A stretch of 64,000 nt of DNA, from the NCBI RefSeq assembly GCF_003368325.1, contig NZ_CP031467.1:3534001-3598000 (forward strand), written 5' to 3'. Shown one piece after another: positions 27,514 to 36,295 of the stretch (its first letter is position 1; each line of letters starts with the position of its first letter). Below the pieces are notes generated by a model. That model had not been told where the DNA came from. It saw only the letters and a program-made list of their open reading frames with translations, and ran no database searches. This DNA comes from Paraburkholderia caffeinilytica (lineage in GTDB: Bacteria > Pseudomonadota > Gammaproteobacteria > Burkholderiales > Burkholderiaceae). Position numbers and translations under genes: made by a program.

Positions 27514-28299
27514 ATGCACACGATCCAATTCAATACGCCAGAAGTCAGTTGGGATGCGCACGAGCGGCAGATTCGAAACGACCTCGCGGCACTGTACCGT
27601 CTGCTCGCGCACTTCCGTATGACGGACCTGATAGACACGCACATCTCGGCACGCTTGCCAGGAGAAACGCCGGCCTTTTTGATCAATCGCTACGGTGTTC
27701 TGTTTCACGAAATGCGCGCGTCGGACCTGGTCAGGATCGACCACGCAGGCAACGTCACCGATCGGCGCGCAGCGGCGAGTCCCCAGCATTTTCGAGTGAA
27801 CGCGGCGGGATTCACGATCCACTCCGCCATTCATACGGCGCGCCCGGATCTTCATTTTGTCGTCCACACCCATACGGCCGCGGGTATCGCTGTGTCTGCC
27901 CAACGGGACGGACTCCTGCCGATCAGTCAACACGCGCTCAAGTTTTATGGGCGGCTCGCTTACCACGACTACGAAGGCATCGCGCTCGATCTCGGCGAAC
28001 GCGAGCGTCTCGTCGCCGATCTCGGCATGCGCAAAGCCATGATTCTGCGCAATCACGGCTTGCTTGCGGCAGGCGAGTCTGCCGCAGAAGCGTTCCATGA
28101 AATCTACATGCTCGAGCGAGCCTGCCAGGCGCAAGTCCAGGCGATGGCCGGCGGTGCATGCCTTGTCGTTCCCCATGCCGACGTATGCGAACGTACCGCG
28201 CAGCAATTCGAAATGGATTCATCCAGCGGGATCGTCGATACGGCGTGGAGCGCTGCGTTGCGCCTGATCGACGATTCTCGCCCGGATTATCGGGTGTGA
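27514..28299 (+). CDS. Class II aldolase/adducin-like protein
   Basis: From the ATG at 27514 the protein is 261 aa and consists of one class II aldolase/adducin N-terminal domain. The zinc ligands are visible as His118 and His120 (HTHTAAG) and His181 (RNHG). The usual catalytic Glu before the first His is not seen; the segment reads NAAGFTIHSAIH. This is the pattern of the adducin-like subgroup whose reactions are poorly known. It may be a decarboxylase, aldolase or non-catalytic protein. It is divergent from the LysR gene and may depend on it. An in-frame ATG at 27448 would add a tail unlike relatives. Confidence 0.85.
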   Translation: MHTIQFNTPEVSWDAHERQIRNDLAALYRLLAHFRMTDLIDTHISARLPGETPAFLINRYGVLFHEMRASDLVRIDHAGNVTDRRAAASPQHFRVNAAGFTIHSAIHTARPDLHFVVHTHTAAGIAVSAQRDGLLPISQHALKFYGRLAYHDYEGIALDLGERERLVADLGMRKAMILRNHGLLAAGESAAEAFHEIYMLERACQAQVQAMAGGACLVVPHADVCERTAQQFEMDSSSGIVDTAWSAALRLIDDSRPDYRV

Positions 28300-28337
28300 C
28301 CGAATGCGAGTTTCCGGAGCAGGATGGGGCTTCGGAC

Positions 28338-28943
28338 TTAAGCGATGCCGGCGCCAAGGGCCGGGAACACATCGGTGAACAGCAAAGCGATCAGCTGTTG
28401 TCCGGCCGGGGTGGACCAGTCCTGTGCGATTTCCGCCATGAGCGTGTTGGTGGCAGTGAGCACCACGCCCGCATCGTGCATCCGTTGACGCGCAAACTCT
28501 TCGGAAAGGTCGCTGGGCGATCCCGAGGCATCCATCACTGCCTGCACGGCAAAGCCTTCGAGCGCGGCATCGATGGCCGGGAAGATGAGGCAAACGTCGG
28601 TGGTGACGCCTGCCATGATCAGGTTCTTGCGCCCTGTGGCGAGCACCGCATCGCGGAAGTCAGGGTAGGCCCAGGCATTGACGACGCCGGGGCGCTTGAC
28701 CCGCGCCGCGTGCGCTTCGGGCAGGATCGCGGCGATTTCCGGAAGAATCGGACCTTGGGCGCGATCTTCCTGACTGGACGTGATCACGACCGGCAGATTG
28801 AGGATCTTCGCCATCCTGGCGAGCGCAATCGACTGTCTGGCGGCGAGTCCCCGGTCAATATTCTTGATCAGTTGCATCGTGCCGACCTGATGGTCAATCA
28901 GCAGCAAGGCGGTGTTGTCGGCAGTGAATCGTTCAACCTTCAT
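28338..28943 (-). CDS. Isochorismatase-like cysteine hydrolase (YcaC type)
   Basis: A 201-aa cysteine hydrolase of the isochorismatase superfamily. The catalytic triad is visible as Asp17 (LLIDHQ), Lys83 (RVKRPGVVNAW) and Cys118 (GVTTDVCL). Overall similarity in pattern is to YcaC, whose substrate is unknown. It is cytosolic. An AGGAG ribosome site precedes the ATG. It is the last gene of a three-gene minus-strand operon (OYE-pirin-hydrolase), 54 bp after the pirin gene. The set is common in Proteobacteria near LysR genes and linked to electrophile or quinone-type compounds, but a precise role is not known. Confidence 0.9.
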   Translation of the reverse strand: MKVERFTADNTALLLIDHQVGTMQLIKNIDRGLAARQSIALARMAKILNLPVVITSSQEDRAQGPILPEIAAILPEAHAARVKRPGVVNAWAYPDFRDAVLATGRKNLIMAGVTTDVCLIFPAIDAALEGFAVQAVMDASGSPSDLSEEFARQRMHDAGVVLTATNTLMAEIAQDWSTPAGQQLIALLFTDVFPALGAGIA

Positions 28944-28997
28944 GATGTAACTCCTGTGGGGTGATGGGGCGCACGCCCCCGGGGGCGGGGCTGCCTG

Positions 28998-29825
28998 TCA
29001 CAGGCTTCCCATATCGCCACGGTGGTAAGCGGCGGTTGCCGCGATCAGGCTCTCCCGGCTCGCAAAAGCCATGGGTCCGTTTGCAAGCACAGGCTGGTGC
29101 AGCGGCTCGCCGATGAACACGGCGATCCTGGCGCCGTCCGCTTTGGCGGCGAGCGTGTGCGTCGTCGCCGCGGTCACGGTCGGCAGAATCGGGGCGCCGA
29201 GGTCGTCAAGACTGAAGCCTTTGCCGTCGAGCTCCGCACTGCCCAGGATCGGCATGAAGAAGGCGCGCTCGCCCGCGGCCACCGGCAGCGCGAGTTCAGC
29301 GCCGGCCTCCAGCGCGATGTCCAGCAAGGTGACGTCGGTCGGCGGTGTCAGTGGGGAGCGCACGCCGTCGAAGCTGCCCAACGGGATGCGCACCCGGATA
29401 CCGAGGCGCTGCACCACCGGCACATCCTCCGGGGCCAGGCTCAGCGCGAACGGCGCTGCATTCTGCTTTTCCCGAGGCAGATTGACGAAGATCTGCAACA
29501 GGTGAGCGGTGCTTCCCGGCACTGCGGGATTCTCTTCATGAATCACACCGCGCCCCGCAGCGGTCCAATGCAGGCCGCCTGGCTCGATCAGCGTGCTGTT
29601 GCCCAGCGAATCGCGGTTGGCAATGCCCGTCTCCGAGTCGAGGAACAGATAGGTCACCGCGCAGAAACCAGCGTGTGGATGCGGCGGGAAGGTGGGCGCG
29701 CTCATCCAGGCGTGGTCGACACCCATGAAGGGATCGAGCTGCGACGGATCGGAACCATGCAGGCTATATGCGCGGAAATGGCTGCCCCGATTGGCGCGCT
29801 GCATGCGCGCGGTGGCTGTCGACAT
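28998..29825 (-). CDS. Pirin-family protein
   Basis: A 275-aa bicupin of the pirin family. The N-terminal cupin carries the metal-binding pattern HPHAG and a later His and Glu (GRGVIHEEN). The C-terminal cupin covers about 160-260. Pirins bind iron, and some, such as YhhW, act as quercetin 2,3-dioxygenases; the substrate here is unknown. A GAGGAG ribosome site supports the start. It lies 11 bp after the OYE gene and before the isochorismatase-like gene in one operon, divergent from a LysR regulator. Confidence 0.9.
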   Translation of the reverse strand: MSTATARMQRANRGSHFRAYSLHGSDPSQLDPFMGVDHAWMSAPTFPPHPHAGFCAVTYLFLDSETGIANRDSLGNSTLIEPGGLHWTAAGRGVIHEENPAVPGSTAHLLQIFVNLPREKQNAAPFALSLAPEDVPVVQRLGIRVRIPLGSFDGVRSPLTPPTDVTLLDIALEAGAELALPVAAGERAFFMPILGSAELDGKGFSLDDLGAPILPTVTAATTHTLAAKADGARIAVFIGEPLHQPVLANGPMAFASRESLIAATAAYHRGDMGSL

Positions 29826-29836
29826 GGCTGCGCTCC

Positions 29837-30907
29837 TCAGGCGTTACCGGTCGCGTTCAAGGCGGGGTAATCGATATAGCCTTGGGCTCCGGGTGTGTAG
29901 AACGTGTTCTTGTCGGGGATGTTGAGCGCTGCACCCACACGAAACCGCTCAGGCAAATCCGGGTTGGCGAGGAATGCACCGCCGAAGACCGTAGCGTCGG
30001 CGCGCCCCTCGGCCAGCAGGTTTTCAGCGGCGGCCTGGTCGAGTCCTCCGCCGACCAGATAGGCGCCGTCGAAACGCGGCCGCAGCATGGCGTGGTAATC
30101 GACGCTCGTGCCGAACAGCGCGACGTGCAGATACGCGAGATTGAGGCCGCGCAGGCGCTCGACGAGATACGCGTAGGTTTCCTGCGGCGCCGCGTCGGCA
30201 ATGTCGTTGAAGTTCATTTCCGGCGAGATCTTGATGCCGACGCGATCGCCGCCGGCCTCCGCAACCATTGCCTCCAGCACGTCGAGAACGAAGCGGGCGC
30301 GGTTCGCAACGGAGCCGCCGTATTCATCGTCGCGCTGATTGCTGCCGGACGAGAGGAACTGTTCAGGCAGATAACCCGAAGCAGCATGCAATTCGACGCC
30401 GTCGAAGCCCGCTTCGAGCGCGCGACGCGTCGCCATACGGTACTCATCGACCACGCCGGCGATCTCATCCAGACGCAGTGCTCGGGGCGTCACGAATTCT
30501 TCCATGCCTTTGCCGGTCCAGGTCTGTCCCGCCGGCTTGATGGCCGACGGCGCCACCGGCAGCGCGCCATCCGGTTGCAGCGACGGGTGCGAGATACGTC
30601 CGCTGTGCATCAGCTGCATGAAGATGCGTCCGCCGCGGGCATGCACGGCGTCGGTGATCCGCTTCCATTCGGCCACCTGGGCATCGCTATGGATGCCGGG
30701 CGTGCGCACATAGCCCTTGCCGGCCGCGGACGGAAACACGCCTTCGGTGATGATCAGACCTGCACTGCTGCGCTGGACGTAGTAGGTGACGACATTGTTG
30801 TCTGGAACGCCCGCGTCATCGGCGCGCGAGCGGGTCATCGGGGCCATCACCATACGGTTCGGGATGGACAGGCCGCCAATGCGGACGGGGGTGAAAAGCT
30901 GACTCAT
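29837..30907 (-). CDS. Old Yellow Enzyme family alkene reductase (NemA-like)
   Basis: A 356-aa FMN-dependent TIM-barrel ene-reductase. FMN and active-site segments are visible: PNRMVMAPMTRSRA near the N-terminus, FMQLMHSGRISHP, VELHAASGYLPEQFL and late GGG/VFGGAFLANPDL. It should reduce activated C=C bonds or nitro/N-ethylmaleimide-type electrophiles using NAD(P)H. The substrate-binding pair, usually His-x-x-Asn or His-x-x-His, is His174-Ala-Ala-Ser177 here, with the following Tyr179 kept. It is the first gene of the minus-strand operon with pirin and a cysteine hydrolase, and divergent from a LysR gene, a common arrangement for electrophile-inducible OYE operons. Confidence 0.92.
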   Translation of the reverse strand: MSQLFTPVRIGGLSIPNRMVMAPMTRSRADDAGVPDNNVVTYYVQRSSAGLIITEGVFPSAAGKGYVRTPGIHSDAQVAEWKRITDAVHARGGRIFMQLMHSGRISHPSLQPDGALPVAPSAIKPAGQTWTGKGMEEFVTPRALRLDEIAGVVDEYRMATRRALEAGFDGVELHAASGYLPEQFLSSGSNQRDDEYGGSVANRARFVLDVLEAMVAEAGGDRVGIKISPEMNFNDIADAAPQETYAYLVERLRGLNLAYLHVALFGTSVDYHAMLRPRFDGAYLVGGGLDQAAAENLLAEGRADATVFGGAFLANPDLPERFRVGAALNIPDKNTFYTPGAQGYIDYPALNATGNA

Positions 30908-30935
30908 GGTGTGTTCCCAGTGGTGATGTGTTTAT

Positions 30936-30954
30936 CGGATAGGGCCATCATCCG
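30936..30954. promoter_or_regulatory. Candidate LysR binding site in the OYE/LysR divergent promoter
   Basis: CGGAT-N9-ATCCG, an inverted repeat of 5-bp arms with a 9-bp spacer, lies 29 bp from the OYE start and 65 bp from the LysR start. Spacing fits a LysR-type T-N11-A site. Confidence 0.45.
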
Positions 30955-31018
30955 GAAAATCATGAATGGGATAAAGATGGCAAAATGGAAACCATTGAGC
31001 CATTTATGGAGCAGTGAG

Positions 31019-31897
31019 GTGGAGTTTCTGAACGACATGGCGCTGTTCGTCGCGGTGGTCAAAGCGAAAAGCTTCCGTCGCGCGGCAGAGGCCATCGGGG
31101 TGCCGAACTCGACGCTGTCGCGCCGGATCAGTGCGCTGGAGAAGGCGATCGGGTTGCGCCTTCTCTATCGCACCACGCGCAAGATCGAGCTGACCGAAGC
31201 AGGCCAGCTTTATTTCGAGCGCGCGAGGCGCATCGTGGAAGAAGCGCGGCTTGCCCACGAGCAACTCGGCGAAATGCTGGCCCAGCCCGTTGGTGTGTTA
31301 CATGCGTCGTTGCCGGTGGATTTCGCGAATATCTTCCTCGCGCCTTTGCTCGCGGAATTCGCGCGGCGCTATCCCGGCATCAGCTTCGAGTTCGACCTGA
31401 CGCCGCGCCGCGTCGATCTGGTCACCGAGCACGTCGACGTCGCGATCCGCATGGGCGAGCTGCCGAGCTCGAATCTGATCGCACGACAGCTTGCCCGACT
31501 GCCGCGCTATCTCTACGCATCGCCGCGTTATATCGAACACTACGGCGAGCCAGGCGAGCCGGCCGACCTCTTGCGGCATGAGTGCGTGCGCCTCGGTCCG
31601 GCGGAGGTCGGCGGCTGGACTCTTCACAAGGAAAACGAAACGATCGAGGTCGATGTAGGCGGCCGTTTCCTGCTGAACAGCGTCGGTATGATCCGGCGAC
31701 TGGCGACGCTCGATCTTGGCATCGCCGTGCTGGCCGAAGAAATCGTCGCCGACGACGTCGCGGCCGGGCTATTGCGCCGGGTGTTGCCAGACTGGCAGGC
31801 GCCGGCCATTCCTGTCTACGCCATCACCGAGACGCGACTGTTGCCAGCGAAAACGCAGCGCTTCATTGAATTCTTGCGTGAGCGCCTGGAGGCGTAG
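31019..31897 (+). CDS. LysR-family transcriptional regulator
   Basis: A 292-aa LysR regulator starting at a GTG (31019), giving EFLNDMALFVAVVKAKSF. A GGAG site at 31008-31011, 7 bases upstream, supports this over ATGs at 30962 and 30977. The HTH is at about 6-60 (SFRRAAEAIGVPNSTLSRRISALEKAIG) and the effector domain at about 90-290. It belongs to the large CrgA/DsdC-like group with short arms. It is divergent from the OYE-pirin-hydrolase operon and presumably activates or represses it in response to an electrophile. Confidence 0.88.
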   Translation: MEFLNDMALFVAVVKAKSFRRAAEAIGVPNSTLSRRISALEKAIGLRLLYRTTRKIELTEAGQLYFERARRIVEEARLAHEQLGEMLAQPVGVLHASLPVDFANIFLAPLLAEFARRYPGISFEFDLTPRRVDLVTEHVDVAIRMGELPSSNLIARQLARLPRYLYASPRYIEHYGEPGEPADLLRHECVRLGPAEVGGWTLHKENETIEVDVGGRFLLNSVGMIRRLATLDLGIAVLAEEIVADDVAAGLLRRVLPDWQAPAIPVYAITETRLLPAKTQRFIEFLRERLEA

Positions 31898-32105
31898 CGT
31901 CTGGCACCGGCGCTGCATTCCCGAGTCGTCGTGTTGCGCACCAGGCTTTGCGGATAGACGTCCCTACGCCTCGCGCCGTCCGGCCTGTTCGCGAATGGCG
32001 GCGACGATGTTCCGCATTCGAAGATGGGAGCCTATAGTGAAGACATCTTCGCCCTCGGGGCGAGCTTCCTGTTCGGGACCGACGCATTTGACGGGGGACG
32101 GCAAT

Positions 32106-32444
32106 ATGGCTGCTGATTCTGGTTTGGCTGACGATCTGCGGGGGCAGACGCCAGGGTCGCTGCTGACGCTGGTCGAATACCTTGAACTTTCGCTGGATAA
32201 GGGGCGAAGCGTCGTCATGATGCGTCACGGCACAGGGGTCTGTGCTGTCTACATCGGCGACCCGGCGGACGAGGACAACGCGTTGACGGGTCACGGCACC
32301 ATCGCGATGGACGTGGCTGACGAGATTCTCGAACTGACTCACGCGGGCCTGAACCGGATATCGGTCGGCGGCCAGACTTACCGGTTTGTTCGAAGCTTCA
32401 CGCACGTCGAGGGCGTAGGCGCCGTGATATTCGCGCCGGCGTAG
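32106..32444 (+). CDS. Small hypothetical protein
   Basis: A 112-aa cytosolic-type protein beginning MAADSGLADDLRGQTPG. It has an acidic first half and beta-like segments (VVMMRHGTGVCAVYIGD; GGQTYRFVRSFTHV). A purine-rich site (gggga) precedes the ATG. No known domain is recognised. It may be part of the group of small stress-type genes that continues with the YbaK-like and BON genes. A longer in-frame reading to 31716 overlaps the LysR gene and is not credible. Confidence 0.65.
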   Translation: MAADSGLADDLRGQTPGSLLTLVEYLELSLDKGRSVVMMRHGTGVCAVYIGDPADEDNALTGHGTIAMDVADEILELTHAGLNRISVGGQTYRFVRSFTHVEGVGAVIFAPA

Positions 32445-32629
32445 GGTGGCGGGCAGCGTGGCCACGACCGGCACCAGGCCTGGCGTGGCCTCCTTTACGG
32501 CATCGCGAGCCCGTTCTGACACCTTCCTGGCGCCGCGTTGCATGTTTTCACACGCGGACCAAAGCGACCTATCCTTAAGGGATCTCAAGCGATAGTCTCC
32601 CGTTTCCTTCCTTCCGGAGGAGGTGCGCC

Positions 32630-33115
32630 ATGTCAATGTCCGCCACGCTTCAGGAGTGCCTGCGCAGCAAGGGCTCCCAGTACGAAATCGTGCATCATCC
32701 GCATAGCCATTCCAGCATCGAAACCGCGGCAGCGGCGCATATTCCCGGTGACCGCCTCGCCAAAACAGTGTTGTTTGAAGACGAACACGGCTATGTGGCG
32801 GCGGTACTGCCATCGACCTACGCCGTGCGGCTGTCCGAGCTTTGGGCAAAGACCGGACGCCATCTCATGCTGGCCAAAGAGGTCGATCTGCGCGAACTGT
32901 TCAAGGATTGCGACATAGGCGCGCTTCCGCCGGTATGCACGGCCTATGGCATGCGAACCTATCTCGACGAGAGCCTGGCCCAGCATCCGGACGTCTATTT
33001 CGAGGCCGGCGATCACGAAGAGTTGATTCACATGGGTACGGATCAATTCCTGAATCTGATGGACCAGGCCGAGCGGATACGCTTCGCCCGCCGCATGCAG
33101 GGCATGTCGACCTGA
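32630..33115 (+). CDS. YbaK/EbsC-type aminoacyl-tRNA deacylase
   Basis: A 161-aa single-domain YbaK/ProX-like protein. It has the family pattern of a His-rich N-terminus (HHPHSHSSIETAAAAHIPGDRLAKTVLFED), a central AVLPSTYAVRLSEL and a C-terminal ALPPVCTAYGMRTYLDESL. Relatives hydrolyse mischarged tRNAs such as Cys- or Ala-tRNA(Pro). The catalytic Lys is represented by the LAKTV segment. The specificity cannot be set from sequence. A strong ggaggagg site precedes the ATG. It is followed 79 bp on by the BON protein gene. Confidence 0.85.
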   Translation: MSMSATLQECLRSKGSQYEIVHHPHSHSSIETAAAAHIPGDRLAKTVLFEDEHGYVAAVLPSTYAVRLSELWAKTGRHLMLAKEVDLRELFKDCDIGALPPVCTAYGMRTYLDESLAQHPDVYFEAGDHEELIHMGTDQFLNLMDQAERIRFARRMQGMST

Positions 33116-33194
33116 CCGGCGTTCGTCGATACGGTGTGGCACGGTGCAGTGCGGCATGAAGCGCTGCGTCTCCAACCATTGCGCGAGGCTGATC

Positions 33195-33932
33195 ATGCAA
33201 CGCAGCGATACGGTCCTGAAGCAGGTGATGGCCGCCTTCGAACGCGAATCACACCTGAAGCTGCACAATCATCCCATTCGTATGAGCATCGACGGCGGTG
33301 CCTTGACCGTGACGGGCGAGGTGCCGGATGTCGCATCCAAGAAACGCCTTCTTCAATTGACGCAGATGCACTGCGAGGGAATGCGTCTGGTCGATCAACT
33401 GCGGGTTGCCGCCAATCCGTCGGTCGGCGACGGCGAGTTGCGCACGCGTCTTTGCGAACGGCTGGCGCAGACGGTGGAGTTTCGCAACTGCGTGATCTGT
33501 GCGCGCGTCAAGGGCCAGCTGCAAGTGCTGCACGGCACCATGGACGAGGCGGGCAACGACGGCAGCGGCGTCGTCGAAGTGACGGTGGATGACGGTGTCG
33601 TGACCTTGACGGGGCAGGTGGGCAGCCTGTCCCACCGGCGCCTCGCGAGTGTGACGGCCTGGTGGGTCGGCGGCTGCCGCGACGTGGTGAATCTGCTGGA
33701 ACTGGTGCCCGCCGAAGTCGACGGCGACGATGAGATTTCCGAGGCGCTGCACCTGGTGCTCGAAACCGATCGGCGTGTGCGCGCCGAGCAGATCACCATC
33801 AATGTGGAAAATCACAGGATCACGCTGGCAGGGTGGGTGGCGACCGAAGCGGAAAGGCGGCTGGCGGAACAGGACGCCTGGTGTCTGGATGCGATCGATG
33901 GCGTCGTCAATCGCATTCAGGTGGGGGCTTGA
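33195..33932 (+). CDS. BON-domain protein
   Basis: From the ATG at 33195 (GAGG six bases upstream) this is a 245-aa protein with at least two BON-like modules: SIDGGALTVTGEVPDVASKKRLLQL (about 30-55), EVTVDDGVVTLTGQVGSLSHRR and a final NVENHRITLAGWVATEAERRLAEQDAWCLDAIDGVVNRI. BON domains bind phospholipid or act in osmotic and stress response (OsmY, Kbp). There is no signal peptide, so it is probably cytosolic, like Kbp. Longer in-frame starts at 33144 lack ribosome sites. Convergent with the patatin gene across a GC-rich hairpin. Confidence 0.8.
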   Translation: MQRSDTVLKQVMAAFERESHLKLHNHPIRMSIDGGALTVTGEVPDVASKKRLLQLTQMHCEGMRLVDQLRVAANPSVGDGELRTRLCERLAQTVEFRNCVICARVKGQLQVLHGTMDEAGNDGSGVVEVTVDDGVVTLTGQVGSLSHRRLASVTAWWVGGCRDVVNLLELVPAEVDGDDEISEALHLVLETDRRVRAEQITINVENHRITLAGWVATEAERRLAEQDAWCLDAIDGVVNRIQVGA

Positions 33933-33939
33933 TCCGACG

Positions 33940-33971
33940 TGGCCGCCGCGCGGTAGATCGCGCGGCGGCCA
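33940..33971. terminator. GC-rich hairpin between convergent genes
   Basis: TGGCCGCCGCGCG and CGCGCGGCGGCCA form a perfect 13-bp stem with a 6-base loop, just after the BON stop and 73 bp from the patatin stop. The T-run is weak, but position suggests transcription stop in both directions. Confidence 0.6.
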
Positions 33972-34043
33972 AGCTTTGCGTTAGACGCGTTTAGTGCGGT
34001 GCCGGAGCGGACCGCCGTGACGGCACCGTATCGGCGCGCCAGT

Positions 34044-35219
34044 TCAGGACTTGTCTTTGGCACCCTCCACGGAGGCCATTCGAAAGACCGAGATGCCCTC
34101 CATGGGGTCCAGTGTTTCGCGCCAGGGCGCGCGCTCCAGTAAGCGAATCGTGTCTTCATAACCCGTGACCCAGCGCCGCGCGATGCCATTCGACGAAAAA
34201 TCGATATCCCTGTTCAAGTCGTCGTTATCGAACGCCGGCGCGTCGAGTTCCAGGACCTGCATCGTCGTGCCGCAGCCCCAGCCGAGGAGCGCCTGAACCT
34301 CCGGCGTATCGCGTTTCTCTTCGGGAACATACTGGCTGAGTTCGCGAATCACGTGACGCAGCCGATGAATCTGCTTCTGCCGGTCGAGATGGCTTTCCGC
34401 CCGGCTCGAATACTGAATGTCGCGCTGCCGGCTCATGACCTGCAGGATGGATTCGGGTTCCGGACCGCTCGATGGCCACAACTGCACCGAAAAAATCACC
34501 GAGCTGCATCGGGGCCGATCGTCGAGCACGGCTTCGAGCGGTGTGTTCGAGTAGATGCCGCCGTCCCAGTACGATTCGCCCTCCAGCCGCACCGAAGGAA
34601 AGCCGGGTGGAAAAGCGGCGGAGGCCATCACATGCTCGACGTCCATCGGCGCGTCGCGATTGGTGAAATACCGCATGCGTCCGCTGCGGACATTGACCGT
34701 GCCAACCGTCAGCCGCGTCGCCTTGCGATTCAGGTAGTCGAAATCGATCAGCGAAGACAGAGTTTCACGCAGTGGCTCCGTCGAATAGAATGCCGCCCGC
34801 TCTGCGCCCACGCGCGCCTGAATATTTGCCCATGACCCGGTTTGTGGGGTGAAGAACGACGGCACGCCTTGCGTGACGATCGCCAGGTCGCGCGACCAGT
34901 TGGCGAGCCCAGGCCACAGCCAGTTTGCCGCATCGACGCCATGCCGCGCCACGCCGTTCCAGAACTGGGTCAATCGCGCCATGCGGTTCTCAGGCAGATT
35001 GCCCGCGATGATCGCGCCGTTTATCGCACCGATCGAGGTGCCGATCACCCAGTCGGGTTTGACCTTGCGGTCATGCATCGCCTGATAGACACCCGCCTGG
35101 TACGCGCCGAGGGCGCCGCCTCCCTGGAAGACAAGGACAACCTGTCCGGGAATGTCCGGTGCGGCCTCCGGCTGGCCGGCCGCCTTGGCGTTGGGTTCGC
35201 CGTGCGTCTTGTTGCCCAT
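34044..35219 (-). CDS. Patatin-like phospholipase with DUF3734-type C-terminus
   Basis: From the ATG at 35219 (GGGAG upstream) the protein is 391 aa. The patatin domain spans about 25-235 and shows the oxyanion motif GGGALGAYQAG (33-43), nucleophile Ser62 in GTSIG and catalytic Asp219 in DGG. The C-terminal part (about 240-370) matches the DUF3734 type that accompanies many bacterial patatins. It is predicted to be a cytosolic serine lipase acting on phospholipids; relatives are linked to polyhydroxyalkanoate or lipid turnover. The longer frame to 35474 lacks a good start and overlaps the LysR gene, so it is not used. Confidence 0.9.
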   Translation of the reverse strand: MGNKTHGEPNAKAAGQPEAAPDIPGQVVLVFQGGGALGAYQAGVYQAMHDRKVKPDWVIGTSIGAINGAIIAGNLPENRMARLTQFWNGVARHGVDAANWLWPGLANWSRDLAIVTQGVPSFFTPQTGSWANIQARVGAERAAFYSTEPLRETLSSLIDFDYLNRKATRLTVGTVNVRSGRMRYFTNRDAPMDVEHVMASAAFPPGFPSVRLEGESYWDGGIYSNTPLEAVLDDRPRCSSVIFSVQLWPSSGPEPESILQVMSRQRDIQYSSRAESHLDRQKQIHRLRHVIRELSQYVPEEKRDTPEVQALLGWGCGTTMQVLELDAPAFDNDDLNRDIDFSSNGIARRWVTGYEDTIRLLERAPWRETLDPMEGISVFRMASVEGAKDKS

Positions 35220-35310
35220 TGCAGGTCTCCCGGACGAATGCCGCGTGCCGGTGATTTTGCCACGGGTGGGGGCGGCCTGGCGCCGCTCGCGCCGCGCAAG
35301 CACCGCTGCC

Positions 35311-36198
35311 CTACCGAAGCCCCATCGCCAGTTCCACGAACTGCATCGCCCGGGCATTGGCGTCGCCATGGCGGTGAACGATGTACAGCGTGCTGATGGT
35401 GTCGGTCTCGTCCAGCTGTCTGAACACGACCCCAGGCACCGCGATGGTCTGCAGCGTCGACGGCACGAGCGCAATGCCGAGTCCCGTGGCGGTCAGGCCG
35501 ATCAGGGTGGACGCCTGCTGGGCCTCCTGGACGACCTGCGGTTCGAATCCGCGCTTCGCGCACAACGCGATGATCTTTTCGTAGACCGCGACCCCCGCTT
35601 GCCGTGGATAGGCGATGAACGGTTCGTCGCGCAAATCCTTCAGCTTGATCGAAGCGGCATGGGCGAGCCGGTGCCGCGCATGCATGGCGAGCACGAGCGG
35701 CTCGTCCATCAGCGGCGTGAACACCAGATCCGTGGGGGGCGCGCTTTCGGGCATTCGCAGCAAGCCGACGTCGATTTCGCGCTGCTCGATTGCCTCGATC
35801 TGCCGCGACGACGACAGCTCCAGCAGCGTGATATTGACCTTCGGCCGTTGTGTCCGGTACGCGTGAATCAGCCGCGGAAAAAACGGTGACAGCGTCGAAG
35901 CGTTGGTAAAGCCGACCCGCAAACGCCCGACCTCGCCGCTGACGGTCTCCCAGACGCTTTCTTTCGCGTGTTCGATGCGCGCGAGGATCGCTCGTGCGTC
36001 GTCCAGCAACGCCAGTCCCGCCTCGGTCAGCACGACGGTGCGGCGCGTGCGGTGGAAGAGCCGCGCGCCCAGTTCCGCCTCCAGCGACTGGATCGCAAGG
36101 CTCAAGGGCGCCTGCGTAATGCCCAGCCGCTCGGCGCTGCGGCGGAAATGCAGCTCCTGCGCCAGCACCACGAAAAATTCCAGATGACGGATATTCAT
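35311..36198 (-). CDS. LysR regulator (BenM/CatM-like) of the catabolic cluster
   Basis: A 295-aa LysR protein starting MNIRHLEFFVVLAQELHFRRSAERLGITQAPLSLAIQSLE, the N-terminus of the CatM/BenM subgroup that controls aromatic catabolism. The effector domain (about 90-290) keeps the segments VGFTNASTLSPFFPRLI and ATGLGIALVPSTL. It is divergent from the aldolase gene at 36296. A near-perfect LysR-type operator (36197-36219) overlaps its own start codon, so it likely represses itself and activates the cluster. Confidence 0.9.
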   Translation of the reverse strand: MNIRHLEFFVVLAQELHFRRSAERLGITQAPLSLAIQSLEAELGARLFHRTRRTVVLTEAGLALLDDARAILARIEHAKESVWETVSGEVGRLRVGFTNASTLSPFFPRLIHAYRTQRPKVNITLLELSSSRQIEAIEQREIDVGLLRMPESAPPTDLVFTPLMDEPLVLAMHARHRLAHAASIKLKDLRDEPFIAYPRQAGVAVYEKIIALCAKRGFEPQVVQEAQQASTLIGLTATGLGIALVPSTLQTIAVPGVVFRQLDETDTISTLYIVHRHGDANARAMQFVELAMGLR

Positions 36199-36219
36199 TG
36201 ATTTGCTCTGTAAATCAAT
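36197..36219. promoter_or_regulatory. LysR-type operator
   Basis: ATTGATTT-N7-AAATCAAT, a perfect 8-bp dyad, overlaps the start codon of the divergent LysR gene and lies about 77 bp before the aldolase ATG. A further half-site, AAATCAA at 36238-36244, fits the activation half-site of LysR promoters. Confidence 0.7.
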
Positions 36220-36295
36220 AACCTTGGTTTCGAGAATAAATCAAAACTGTTTCCCGGGCGATACTGTCTTCCACCAACATAACGACGGAGACAGC

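Noticed and set aside
29768..31018. In-frame 5' extension of the LysR gene at 31019
   Set aside because: It runs antisense through the OYE gene; the GTG at 31019 with a GGAG site is the true start.
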